From Pseudomonadota bacterium (GTDB lineage: Bacteria > Myxococcota_A > UBA796 > CAJQPC01), in the NCBI GenBank assembly GCA_024228935.1, contig JAAESX010000196.1:1-32761 (forward strand): a DNA stretch of 32,761 bases, written 5' to 3'. Shown here piece by piece: positions 8,194 to 17,492 of the stretch (the first letter of the stretch is position 1; each line of letters begins with the position of its first letter). Position numbers and translations under genes: made by a program. Below the pieces are notes generated by a model, which saw only the letters and a program-made list of their open reading frames with translations, ran no database searches and was not told the origin of the DNA.

Positions 8194-8837
8194 GCGAGCC
8201 TCCGTCCGCCGTCCACGTGCAGCGTCTGTCCCGTCACCCAGCTCGCCGAGGCGAGGTAGAGCGCGGCCTGGGCGATGGGGCCGGCGCCTCCGAAGCGGCC
8301 CAGCGGAGTGGCCAATCGCAGCCGCTCCTGGACCTCGGCCGACATGCCCTCGGGCATCAGGACCGTCCCGGGAGCGATGGCGTTCACGCGAGTCCGCGGA
8401 GCCAGCTCCTTGGCCAGGGCGCGGGTCATGCCCTCGAGCCCGGCCTTGCTGACGGTGTAGTGCGAGTAGCCCCCGACGGGCCGCTCGACCTCGACGTCCA
8501 GCAGGTTGATGACACAGGTCGGCGCCAGCTTCTGGATGAGGAAGTACGGCGCCCGCGTGTTGAGCGCCTGCATCCAGTCGTAGGTCTCGGGTGTCACGTC
8601 GGCGAGCGGCACCTTGTCCCAGCCGGCCGCGTTGTTGACCAGGACGTCAACCTGACCGACCTTCTCGCACAGGGCCGACAGCGAGTCCATGTCCGTCAGA
8701 TCCGCCTGGACGGGCTCGCCGTGGTCGGGGACGGACCGGTTGTAGTGGGTGAAGACCGTCGCGCCATCGGCCAGGAACGCCTCGGCGATGGCCCGCCCCA
8801 GCCGGACGCCTGCACCGGTGACCAGGACCGTCGTCAA
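8190..8837 (-). CDS. folM: FolM/PTR1-like pteridine reductase (SDR)
   Basis: 215 residues from a TTG start that overlaps the ttcA stop as TTGA. The cofactor loop VTGAGVRLG fits the TGxxxRxG motif that separates pteridine reductases and FolM from ordinary SDRs; the Arg binds the NADPH phosphate. Further motifs are a coenzyme-contact VLVNNAAGW, the catalytic YTVSKAG with Tyr and Lys, APGTVLMPEG and VDGGRRLA. The enzyme would reduce dihydrofolate or dihydromonapterin to the tetrahydro form. Immediate coupling to a FolB/FolX-type gene supports this. An alternative is a FabG-like reductase of unknown substrate. Confidence 0.75.
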   Translation of the reverse strand: MTTVLVTGAGVRLGRAIAEAFLADGATVFTHYNRSVPDHGEPVQADLTDMDSLSALCEKVGQVDVLVNNAAGWDKVPLADVTPETYDWMQALNTRAPYFLIQKLAPTCVINLLDVEVERPVGGYSHYTVSKAGLEGMTRALAKELAPRTRVNAIAPGTVLMPEGMSAEVQERLRLATPLGRFGGAGPIAQAALYLASASWVTGQTLHVDGGRRLA

Positions 8838-9667
8838 ATGAGGTCCTCGGACGCGCTGATGGTCGGCGCTCCACCCTGCAGGGCCAGGAGCTCGGGGTCG
8901 AGCAGGTGGGTGCCCTTGATGTTCCGCAGCGCACTCATCATGTTGCCCTTGACCGCCGGGTTCTTCGTCGAGAGGTCCGTCAGCATCGCCTTGATCTGCT
9001 GGCGCTGCATGTTGTCCTGACTGCCGCACAGGTTGCACGGCAGGATGGGGAAGTCGACGAGCTTCGCGTACGCCGCGATGTCCTCTTCCGCGCAGTAGGC
9101 GAGCGGCCGGATGACGACGTTCTTCCCGTTGTCCGCGAACAGCTTCGGCGCCATCGACTTGAGCTGGCCCGAGTAGAAGAGGTTCAGCAGCACGGTCTCG
9201 ATCAGATCGTCGCGATGGTGCCCGAGCGCGATCTTGTTGCAGCCCAGCTCCTGGGCCGCCGTGTACAGGATCCCGCGACGCAGCCGCGAACACAGCGAGC
9301 AGTACGTCTTCCCCTCGGGGATCTTGTCCAGGACGATGCTGTAGGTGTCCCGCTTCAGCATCTTGTAGGTGTAGCCGTGGTCCTTCAGCCAGCCCTCGAG
9401 CAGGTGCGCGGGGAAGTCGGGCTGACCCTGGTCGAGGTTCACCGCGATGAGCTCGATGTCCAGGTTCGCCTTGACCTTGATGCGCTGGAGCAGCTGCAGC
9501 ATGGCGTAGCTGTCCTTGCCGCCGGACATCGCCACCATGATGCGGTCGCCCGCGCTGATGAGGTCGAAGTCGCCGTTCGCCTTGCCGATCTCCCGCATCA
9601 GCTTCTTTTCCAGCCGGATCAGGGGATTGGTCCCCTTGAACTTCGTCGTGGTGGTGGCTGCGCTCAT
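8834..9667 (-). CDS. ttcA: tRNA 2-thiocytidine(32) synthetase TtcA
   Basis: 277 residues with the PP-loop SGGKDS at 48-53, where ATP activates C32 of the tRNA anticodon loop. CSLC (Cys123 and Cys126) and CNLC (Cys211 and Cys214) supply the cysteines that bind the [4Fe-4S] cluster in this family. The segment GHHRDDLIETVLLNLFYSG is also typical. The start ATG follows GAGG closely. It opens a four-gene minus-strand operon with pterin genes; I see no functional reason for the link. The divergent spacer holds a long palindrome. Confidence 0.94.
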   Translation of the reverse strand: MSAATTTTKFKGTNPLIRLEKKLMREIGKANGDFDLISAGDRIMVAMSGGKDSYAMLQLLQRIKVKANLDIELIAVNLDQGQPDFPAHLLEGWLKDHGYTYKMLKRDTYSIVLDKIPEGKTYCSLCSRLRRGILYTAAQELGCNKIALGHHRDDLIETVLLNLFYSGQLKSMAPKLFADNGKNVVIRPLAYCAEEDIAAYAKLVDFPILPCNLCGSQDNMQRQQIKAMLTDLSTKNPAVKGNMMSALRNIKGTHLLDPELLALQGGAPTISASEDLI

Positions 9668-9689
9668 GAGGACCTCGGGCGAGCGGGCC

Positions 9690-9705
9690 GTCTAACCAGT
9701 TAGAC
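9690..9705. promoter_or_regulatory. Palindrome GTCTAAC-CA-GTTAGAC in the ttcA divergent spacer
   Basis: A perfect inverted repeat with 7-bp arms sits almost midway between the ttcA start (9667) and the plus-strand start at 9714. It puts a TTAGAC sequence on each strand, so it may double as -10 elements for two back-to-back promoters or serve as an operator for both. It is AT-rich compared with its surroundings, which also fits a promoter core. Confidence 0.42.
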
Positions 9706-9713
9706 CGCGCGCG

Positions 9714-10265
9714 ATGCCTGACGGTGACCCCAATACCCGGCCCCACCTGGACGCCGCCTCGGACGAGCTCATCGAGCCCAAGGGCTGCTTCGCGTGGATC
9801 CAGAGCCTGGGCCTCGCCGCGTACGCGCTCCTGTTGCTCGCCATCGCCACCAGCGCGTTGCTGTGCGCCATGGGCAGCATGCAGGGCCTCATCGAGAACG
9901 CGATCAGCCCCCACGAGCTGGTCGGCGGCGTCGTGATCGAGACGTGGCGCGTCGAGGAGCTGCGGCGCCGGGAGATCATCCCCCCCGACGGGCTGCCGGA
10001 CCTGTACCACGACCACTCCAGGCTGGGCGATGGCTCCAGCGGCTGCCTCGTCATCGAGGGCGAGGTCGTGCGCTTCGAGCTGTGGACCGAGGAGGCCCGC
10101 GTGCCGATCCACGGAGCCACGGTGACCGCGTACGGCGACATCGAGAGCCCGACGGTCACCACCACGCTGGGCGAGCTGACCGTTAACTGCCCGTTCGAGG
10201 ACGGCGAAGGCGGCGAGCGGTTCGCGCGCATGCTCCAGGCCGAGTCCGCCATGGAGAGAGAGTGA
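9714..10265 (+). CDS. Hypothetical membrane-anchored protein
   Basis: 183 residues. A polar N-terminus of about 25 residues leads into one long hydrophobic segment (LGLAAYALLLLAIATSALLC, about 32-51) and then a mostly soluble domain of about 130 residues rich in acidic residues and short beta-like stretches (GCLVIEGEVVRFELW, VTAYGDIESPTVTT). No known family recognised. A single-span inner-membrane protein with its C-terminal part outside the cytoplasm is the simplest reading. It overlaps the next gene by 4 bp (GTGA) and is therefore translated together with a zinc-ribbon membrane protein. Confidence 0.7.
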   Translation: MPDGDPNTRPHLDAASDELIEPKGCFAWIQSLGLAAYALLLLAIATSALLCAMGSMQGLIENAISPHELVGGVVIETWRVEELRRREIIPPDGLPDLYHDHSRLGDGSSGCLVIEGEVVRFELWTEEARVPIHGATVTAYGDIESPTVTTTLGELTVNCPFEDGEGGERFARMLQAESAMERE

Positions 10266-10642
10266 GCGTCCCTGTCCTGGTGAGGACCGACACCGGCAAG
10301 TCCAAGCCAGGAACGGCCACGCTCATCGAGCACGACGTCTCCAAGCGAGGCCCCAAGGCCGCGGCTCTCGCCATCGGCGGCCTGGTCGCCGGGGCCTGCT
10401 CGGCGTTCATCCCGGTCGTCCACTTCGTCGCCACCTGGGCGCTCCCGCTTCTGGGCTTCTTCCTGGCCTGGCGCGTCTGGAGCACCGCGAGCGAGCTCGT
10501 GCGGATCGGGACGACCTGCCCCGGCTGCGACAAGACCGTCGAGCTGCCCGGCGGACAGTACGGTGGGGGTCGGATGGAAGAGCAGTGCCCCGACTGCATG
10601 CGCCCGCTGACCGTGGAGCGGACCTCGAAGGAGAGCGACTGA
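10262..10642 (+). CDS. Membrane protein with C-terminal zinc ribbon
   Basis: 126 residues from a GTG overlapping the previous stop. About 35 cytoplasmic-type residues precede two close hydrophobic segments (AAALAIGGLVAGACSAFIP and FVATWALPLLGFFLAWRVW, roughly 38-76). The C-terminus carries CPGC at about 94-97 and CPDC at about 117-120, which together could bind one zinc ion. Function unknown. It lies between a single-span protein and a PhnA-like zinc-ribbon protein, and the three likely form one translational unit. Confidence 0.68.
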   Translation: MSVPVLVRTDTGKSKPGTATLIEHDVSKRGPKAAALAIGGLVAGACSAFIPVVHFVATWALPLLGFFLAWRVWSTASELVRIGTTCPGCDKTVELPGGQYGGGRMEEQCPDCMRPLTVERTSKESD

Positions 10643-11031
10643 TGGCCAAGGGACGAGACAAGGACCAGGCGCACAAGGCCGCCGTCGCCGCGCTGGGCAA
10701 GAACCTGTCGCGCCGCGCGAAGAGCAAGTGCGAGCTGTGCGAGACGGGCGGCAAGCTCGTCGTGACCGAGGTCGCCGGCCCGCGCCCTGAGGCAGCTGGT
10801 GACGACCCGAGCGAAGACTGGGCGGCGCTCCTGTGCGACCGCTGCATTGACCTGGTCGCTGGCAAGAAGGTCGACACCTCGGCCCTGCGGTTCCTGGAGA
10901 CCGCGATGTGGAGCGAGCTCCGGCCGGTCCAGATCCTGGCGGTCCGCGCGCTGCGTACGGTCGACACCGCCTGGGCCCGCGAGGCCAACGACGGGCTGTA
11001 CCTGGACCCCGAGGTCGAGGAGCTCCTGTGA
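10642..11031 (+). CDS. PhnA-like zinc-ribbon protein
   Basis: 129 residues starting at the ATG that shares a base with the previous stop (TGATG). The segment LSRRAKSKCELCETGGKLVVTEV resembles the N-terminal zinc ribbon of the PhnA/YjdM family (pattern L-x-R-S-x-x-x-C-E-L-C), and the second half of the ribbon is probably LLCDRCIDLV. The C-terminal half is helical with SALRFLETAMWSELRPVQ, also reminiscent of PhnA. The family name comes from a phosphonate operon but the enzymatic role is unsettled, so no reaction is assigned. Confidence 0.6.
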   Translation: MAKGRDKDQAHKAAVAALGKNLSRRAKSKCELCETGGKLVVTEVAGPRPEAAGDDPSEDWAALLCDRCIDLVAGKKVDTSALRFLETAMWSELRPVQILAVRALRTVDTAWAREANDGLYLDPEVEELL

Positions 11032-12179
11032 CGTCGCTGCTCCTGGGGCTCGCCTGCACGGATGCGCCCGAGGACTCCGCGGTCGAGCTGCCCGAGCTCG
11101 GCGAGCTGATCCAGGTCGTGCCGAGCGCCGGGATCCCAGCCCAGGTCGAGGTCCTGGACAGCGCGAACAACCTCGACGTCGTCGAGTGGCAGGGCGAGAC
11201 CTGGTTCGTCTTCCGGACCGCCCCCGACCACTTCGCCAGTGATGAGGTGCATCTCTACGTGATGCGCTCGAGCGACAAGGAGACGTGGGAGCTCAGCCTG
11301 CCCATCTTCATGGCGACCGACCTGCGCGAGCCCCGGTTCCTCGCGATGGAGGACGAGCTCATCCTCCACTACGCCGTGCTCGGAACCGACCGGCTGGCGT
11401 TCGAGCCCCAGGGCACGATGCGGACGGTGTTCGACGGGTCCGAGTGGTCCGAGCCCACCTGGATCTTCGACGATGGGTTCATCCCCTGGCGGACGCGCTG
11501 GATGGACGGCGAGCCCACCATGGTCGGCTATACCGGCGGCGGCGAGATCTACGACCAGGACGGCTACCCGCAGCTCGAGGTGAAGTGGCTCACCAGCGAG
11601 GACGGCCTCGACTGGGAGGGTGACGTCGTCATCACCGGCGGAGCGAGCGAGACCGACTTCGCTCGCCTGCCCGACGGGCGCGTCATCGCCGTGGCTCGGA
11701 ACGAGGCCGGGGACGCCGACGGGTTCGGCTCGCTGATCTGCCGCGGCGAGGCGGACAGCGACCGGGACTGGACGTGCAACCGGGACCTGAAGAAGTACGA
11801 CAGCCCGCTCGTGTTCGAGGACGCCGGCCGCATCTGGCTGGTCGGGCGCCGGAACGTGACCGAGAGCGGCCATTTCGATCTGCAGTCCGAGGGGATGGAC
11901 CACGAGGACGCGTTCCGCTTCTACAGCGTCGACTACTGGCAGCACCCCAAGCGGTGCAGCCTGTGGGAGGTCGACCCGGACGAGCTCGTCGTGAGCTGGG
12001 TGCTGGACCTCCCCTCCGCGGGCGACACCTGCTTCGCAAGCGTGCTCGGCGGCGACGGCTCCTACGAGGTCTGGAACTACAGCTCGGACCCCGACCAGCC
12101 CGACACGAGCTGGCTCGACGGGCAGAACGGCGTGACGCGGATCTACCGGCAGACGCTGCGATTCGGAGACGGGGACTGA
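11028..12179 (+). CDS. Lipoprotein with propeller-like glycosidase/sialidase-type repeats
   Basis: 383 residues. The start is the GTG overlapping the previous stop. The N-terminus MTSLLLGLAC ends in a lipobox-like LGLAC with Cys at position 10, giving an exceptionally short lipoprotein signal peptide without a basic segment. The body contains repeated Trp/Gly/Asp blade-like strands: LDVVEWQGETWFVFRT, LREPRFLAMEDELILHY, RTRWMDGEPTMVGYTGGG, WLTSEDGLDWEGD, and SPLVFEDAGRIWLVGRR. SxDGxxW and similar motifs are common in five-bladed propellers of glycosidases and sialidase-like proteins. No catalytic residue can be named. It is probably surface or periplasmic. Confidence 0.6.
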   Translation: MTSLLLGLACTDAPEDSAVELPELGELIQVVPSAGIPAQVEVLDSANNLDVVEWQGETWFVFRTAPDHFASDEVHLYVMRSSDKETWELSLPIFMATDLREPRFLAMEDELILHYAVLGTDRLAFEPQGTMRTVFDGSEWSEPTWIFDDGFIPWRTRWMDGEPTMVGYTGGGEIYDQDGYPQLEVKWLTSEDGLDWEGDVVITGGASETDFARLPDGRVIAVARNEAGDADGFGSLICRGEADSDRDWTCNRDLKKYDSPLVFEDAGRIWLVGRRNVTESGHFDLQSEGMDHEDAFRFYSVDYWQHPKRCSLWEVDPDELVVSWVLDLPSAGDTCFASVLGGDGSYEVWNYSSDPDQPDTSWLDGQNGVTRIYRQTLRFGDGD

Positions 12180-12226
12180 CACTCCGGTGACGGCGCCGCG
12201 CAACCGGATTCGCCGTCTGGACTCCC

Positions 12227-12232
12227 TACATT
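12227..12232 (+). promoter_or_regulatory. Putative -10 box for a leaderless sulfatase-fold gene
   Basis: TACATT ends exactly 6 bases before the ATG at 12239, and no ribosome-binding site precedes that ATG. This puts the expected transcription start at the initiation codon. The same TACATT-N6-ATG layout recurs before the CehA-like gene at 19043. No convincing -35 box is visible. Confidence 0.4.
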
Positions 12233-12238
12233 GCCGAC

Positions 12239-13525
12239 ATGCTCTACGCGCTCCTCGGTTCCGCCCTCGCCCAAGACCCCGACGTCCTGGTGTTCGTCCT
12301 GGACACCATGCGAGCGGACCACCTGGATCTCGAAGGGGACGCCACGCCCGAGCTTCGCGCCCTCGCCGAGTCGGGGGTCGTCTACACGAACGCCCACTCG
12401 GTCAGCTCGTGGACACCGCCAGCGGTGATGAGCCTGATGACCGGCCAGTACGCGACGACCCACGGCGTCGTCGAGGGACCCATCCCGGCCCGTGCTCGCG
12501 CGGAGGAAGAGGGCCGGACCGTGCTTCCCCTCCCCGTCCTGGACAAGAAGACGTCCACCGTCGCCCAGCGGTTCCGCCGCGAGGGCTACCAGACCGCCGG
12601 GGTCACGACGAACCACCTCATCGACGGTCCCCAGGGGTTCAGCCGCGGCTTCACCCTGTACGAGAAGCTCGGTGTCGACGACTCGATCGTGCACGACGGC
12701 CCCGAGCACGTCGACGAGGGCCCCCAGCAGTGGAGCCTCGAGGCACGCGGGATGGCGCCGGCCCCGGCCGAGGTCGTGCATGGCCAGCTGATGGACTGGA
12801 AGGACGAGCTCGACACCGACGCTCGACCGGACTTCGTCTGGGTGCACCTGATGGACGCCCACATGCCGTACCGCCGCCATGGCGACCCCGACGCGGACCT
12901 GCAGACCGCCTACGCCAGCGAGATCGCGTACATGGACCGCTGGATCGGCCGCATCGTGCGCGACCTGGAGATGCAGGACGCCATCATCGTGGTGGTCTCG
13001 GACCACGGCGACGCGTTCGGCGAGCACGGCGCCTGGGGCCACGGCGGAGACACGCGGACGTACGCCGAGGTGAACGACGTGGTCCTGTTCATGACCGGCC
13101 CCGGCCTACCAGCGGGCGAGATCGTGCACGAGCCGGTCAGCCAGGTCGATGTCGTGCCGACGCTGGCGTCGCTGGCCGGCCTCGAGAAGCACCGGAACGG
13201 CGTCGAAGGCGTCGACCTGACTCGCGGCCTGCCCGAGCGCCCGGTCTTCGGGTACCGCGGCGGCCTGACGAGCGTCGATCAAGGCAGCTGGATGGTCGTC
13301 CGCGACGACTGGAAGCTGATGGAGTGGAACGGCGGGAGCGCGCTCTACCGTGACGGCGACGAGACCTCCTCGTTGCTGGTGCAGAAGCCCGACCTGGCTC
13401 GACGGCTGGGCGCCGACCTGGACGACTACCGGTCCAGCGTGGTCCTGCGTGAGCCCGACATGGTCGAGGTGGACGCGGACGAGGACACGCTCCAGGGACT
13501 CAGGGCGCTGGGGTACCTGGACTGA
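12239..13525 (+). CDS. Exported sulfatase-fold (alkaline phosphatase superfamily) enzyme
   Basis: 428 residues. The start is forced: an in-frame TGA at 12188 is followed by no ATG, GTG or TTG until 12239. The signal peptide MLYALLGSALA would be only 11 residues with an ALA cleavage site. Sulfatase landmarks are VFVLDTMRADHL (metal Asp22), SSWTPPAVMSLMTGQ (58-70), WVHLMDAHMPY, SDHGDAFGEHG (254-264, metal Asp and His) and the final LRALGYL. In the nucleophile motif CxPSR, the Cys/Ser that becomes formylglycine is replaced by Thr59 and the motif reads TPPAV. A Thr nucleophile occurs in phosphotransferases such as LTA synthase and EptA. A phosphodiesterase, phosphotransferase or inactive relative is therefore more likely than a classical sulfatase. 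Confidence 0.82.
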   Translation: MLYALLGSALAQDPDVLVFVLDTMRADHLDLEGDATPELRALAESGVVYTNAHSVSSWTPPAVMSLMTGQYATTHGVVEGPIPARARAEEEGRTVLPLPVLDKKTSTVAQRFRREGYQTAGVTTNHLIDGPQGFSRGFTLYEKLGVDDSIVHDGPEHVDEGPQQWSLEARGMAPAPAEVVHGQLMDWKDELDTDARPDFVWVHLMDAHMPYRRHGDPDADLQTAYASEIAYMDRWIGRIVRDLEMQDAIIVVVSDHGDAFGEHGAWGHGGDTRTYAEVNDVVLFMTGPGLPAGEIVHEPVSQVDVVPTLASLAGLEKHRNGVEGVDLTRGLPERPVFGYRGGLTSVDQGSWMVVRDDWKLMEWNGGSALYRDGDETSSLLVQKPDLARRLGADLDDYRSSVVLREPDMVEVDADEDTLQGLRALGYLD

Positions 13526-13545
13526 GGGCCGTCGTCGGTCCTCAG
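13522..13545. terminator. Hairpin between convergent sulfatase-fold gene and boxR
   Basis: CTGAGGGCC (13522-13530) and GGTCCTCAG (13537-13545) can pair over 9 bp, with one G-U wobble and a 6-base loop. The stems contain both convergent stop codons. The position suits a bidirectional terminator, but there is no T-run on either side, so a Rho-independent mechanism is not assured. Confidence 0.4.
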
Positions 13546-14345
13546 CGCGACGCCACCAGCGCGTCGACGACCCCCTCGACGCCCAGCTCCTGGGTCTCCA
13601 AGTGCAGCTCCGCGAGCGCGTACAGCGGTGACCGCGAGCCCAGGATCGTGGTGAGCTGCCCAAGCGGATCGGCCCAGCCAGCCAGCGGGCGGAGATCGCC
13701 CTGGGCACGCACGCGGTCCAGGTGCTGCTGTGGCGAGGCCCGCAGCCACACCACGCGGCAGGCGGCTCGCAGAGCGGCGTAGAGCTCCGCGTCGTGGACC
13801 AGCGAGCCTCCGATCTCCAGGACCGAGGCCCCCGGTTCGGAGAGGGCCTGGTCGAGAGCACCTCGGGCCAGCTCGCGGTAGCGCTCGGCGCCGTGGAACT
13901 CGAAGACCTCGGACAGGGACATGCCAGCCAGCTCCTCGACGCGCCGATCCAGCTCGACGAACCGGGCCCCCGTTCGAGCCGCCAGCGCCTGTCCGATCGT
14001 GCTCTTGCCGGCTCCGCGCAGGCCCACGAGCGCGACCTTCTCGCGGACCTGGCCCCTCAGACGGAGAAGCAGGCGACGGCGCGTCCGGATGTCCAGGTCG
14101 GCCGCGTGGGTCGCGATCTCGTCGGTCGCGTCCTGGGGACCCAGGCCCGTGATCAGGGCGGTGACGCTCACCTCGAGCGCCTGGGCGATCTCGCTCAGTC
14201 GGGAGATCGACGGGTTCGCCTCGCCGCGCTCGACCTGCACCAGGAACCGCGGACTGACGCCGGCTCGCTCACAGAGCTGCTTCTGGCTCCATCCTCGGCG
14301 TGTGCGGTGCTCGCGCACCCTCTGTCCCAGTTTGGTGAGGTCCAT
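13542..14345 (-). CDS. boxR: BoxR/BzdR-type regulator (HTH-XRE plus shikimate-kinase-like domain)
   Basis: 267 residues in two domains. Residues 1-65 are an XRE helix-turn-helix (WSQKQLCERAGVSPRFLVQVERG). A short linker leads to a shikimate-kinase-like domain with the P-loop LVGLRGAGKST (106-116) and FVELDRRVEELAGMSLSEVFEFHG. This unusual architecture defines BzdR/BoxR, in which the kinase-like domain binds benzoyl-CoA instead of acting as a kinase and the protein represses box or bzd operons until benzoyl-CoA appears. It diverges from boxC across a spacer with matching operator sequences, fitting autoregulation and control of boxCB. No ribosome-binding site precedes the ATG, so its mRNA may be leaderless. 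Confidence 0.92.
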   Translation of the reverse strand: MDLTKLGQRVREHRTRRGWSQKQLCERAGVSPRFLVQVERGEANPSISRLSEIAQALEVSVTALITGLGPQDATDEIATHAADLDIRTRRRLLLRLRGQVREKVALVGLRGAGKSTIGQALAARTGARFVELDRRVEELAGMSLSEVFEFHGAERYRELARGALDQALSEPGASVLEIGGSLVHDAELYAALRAACRVVWLRASPQQHLDRVRAQGDLRPLAGWADPLGQLTTILGSRSPLYALAELHLETQELGVEGVVDALVASR

Positions 14346-14351
14346 TCAAAC

Positions 14352-14408
14352 CGCACTATAATGCACCAGATCGGACTTGCAAATGTGTGCATGCGCACTA
14401 TGGTGCGT
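14352..14408. promoter_or_regulatory. boxR-boxC divergent promoters and BoxR operator
   Basis: A TGCA-N6-TGCA element lies at 14378-14391, the sequence type described for BzdR operators; a third TGCA is at 14362. The central palindrome TTGCAA (14377-14382) can serve as -35 on both strands. On plus it is followed after 16 bp by TATGGT (14399-14404) for boxC, and on minus after 16 bp by TATAGT (14360-14355) for boxR. A 13-bp direct repeat CGCACTATnnTGC occurs at 14352 and 14394, exactly 42 bp apart. A consensus TATAAT also lies at 14357-14362 on the plus strand. GAGG at 14419-14422 precedes the boxC ATG. Regulator binding here would block both promoters. Confidence 0.7.
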
Positions 14409-14430
14409 CCCGACCTGCGAGGTATCCCAC

Positions 14431-16076
14431 ATGGCAAAGGCACCCGACACCCCGGTGAGCTTCGACACGAAGCCCTACGACTGGACCCACTGGAAGCTCG
14501 AGCTCGACGGCGACGTCGCCACGCTCGCGATGAACATCCAGGAAGACGGCGGCATGCGCCCCGGGTACGAGCTCAAGCTCAACAGCTACGACATGGGCGT
14601 GGACATCGAGCTCTACGACGCCGTCTGCCGCGTCACGTTCGAGCACCCCGAGGCCAAGACCGTCGTCGTGACCAGCGCGCTCGACCGGGTGTTCTGCTCG
14701 GGCGCGAACATCTACATGCTCGCCAGCAGCAGCCACCCCTTCAAGGTGAACTTCTGCAAGTACACCAACGAGACCCGGTGCTCGCTGGAAGAGCCCGAGA
14801 TGCCGACCTTCATCGCTGCGCTCAACGGCGCCTGTGCGGGTGGCGGCTACGAGCTCGCGATGGCGTGTGAGCAGGTCTACCTCATCGACGACGGCTCCAG
14901 CGCGGTGTCCCTCCCCGAGGTCCCGCTGTTGGGCGTGCTCCCCGGGACCGGCGGCCTGACCCGCCTCATCGACAAGCGGAAGGTCCGCCGCGACCTGGCC
15001 GACGTCTTCTGCACGAAGGCCGAGGGCTTCCGGTCGCGCGACGCCGTGAAGGGCCGCTTCGTCGACGGCAGCTTCCCGCGCAGCAAGTGGGCCGACGGCA
15101 TCACCAAGGTCGCTCGCGAAGCCGCCGACGCGTACACCGGCCCGACCGGAACGGGCATCGAGTGGACCCCGCTGGTGGACACCGTGACCGAGACGGGGCT
15201 CATCTGGGACCACGTCACCCTCGAGATGGACCGCACCGGTCGCACGGCCACCCTGACCGTGAAGGCCCCCACCGAGGTGCCTCCCGCCGATGCCGACTCG
15301 CTGCACGCCGCGGGCGCCGCGGCCTGGTCGCTCGCCGCCTTCCGCGAGCTCGAGCGCGCCATCTTCCACCTGCGGTTCAACCACCTGGACCTGGGCCTCA
15401 TCCTGATCAAGACGACCGGTGATGGCGCCAACGTCGTCGCCTGGGACGAGAAGTTGGCCGAGCTCGCCGCCGGGGGCGACTGGCTCGCCATCCGCACGCT
15501 GGCCTTCCAGCGCCGGACGCTGCGCCGCCTCGACAACATGAGCCGCTCGATGTTCGCGCTCATCGAGGAGGGCAACGCGTTCAGCGGCGTCCTGTTCGAG
15601 CTCGCGCTGTCGGCCGACCGGTCCTACATGTTCCTCGACGACAACGGCGAGAACGCGGTCACGCTCGGCTCGGCCAACCACGGCCGGCACTCGATGAGCA
15701 ACGGCACGAGCCGCCTGGCGAACCGCTTCTTCGGCGAGCCCGACACGCTCGCCGAGCTGCTCGAGAACACCTCGCCGATCGACGCCGAAGAGGCCGAGGA
15801 GCTGGGCCTCGTCACCATGTCCCCCGACGACATCGACTGGGAGGACGACGTGCGCATCGCCATCGAAGAGCGCGCCAGCATGTCCCCGGACGCGCTGACC
15901 GGCATGGAGCAGAACCTGCGGTACTGCGGCGGCGAGAGCATGGACAACCGCATCTACGGCCGCCTGACGGCCTGGCAGAACTGGATCTTCCAGCGCCCCA
16001 ACGCTGTCGGCGACGCCGGCGCACTCACCCTGTACGGCCAGCCCGAGCGCCCCGTCTTCGACTTCCGGAGGACCTG

Positions 16077-16077
<1 letters not shown>
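14431..16077 (+). CDS. boxC: Benzoyl-CoA-dihydrodiol lyase BoxC
   Basis: 548 residues from the ATG at 14431 (GAGG eight bases upstream); a longer frame to 14377 exists but its product is unlike the family and crosses the operator. The first third has the crotonase fold, with SALDRVFCSGANIYML as the CoA/oxyanion-hole region and LNGACAGGGYELAMACEQVYLID as the second oxyanion-hole region, followed by the long family-specific C-terminal part. Length matches BoxC (about 550). The enzyme opens the ring of the 2,3-epoxybenzoyl-CoA hydrate to give 3,4-dehydroadipyl-CoA semialdehyde and formate. It is the first gene of boxCB and shares one base with the boxB start. Confidence 0.94.

Positions 16078-17488
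<1,411 letters not shown>

Positions 17489-17492
<4 letters not shown>

Noticed and set aside
10642..11031. Phosphonoacetate hydrolase activity for the PhnA-like protein
   Set aside because: That enzyme is a different, unrelated protein that shares the name; no phosphonate genes are adjacent.
14377..14430. Upstream extension of boxC to an ATG at 14377
   Set aside because: The extra 18 residues are Cys-rich, unlike BoxC, and the DNA is taken up by the operator and promoter. ATG 14431 has a GAGG at the right distance.
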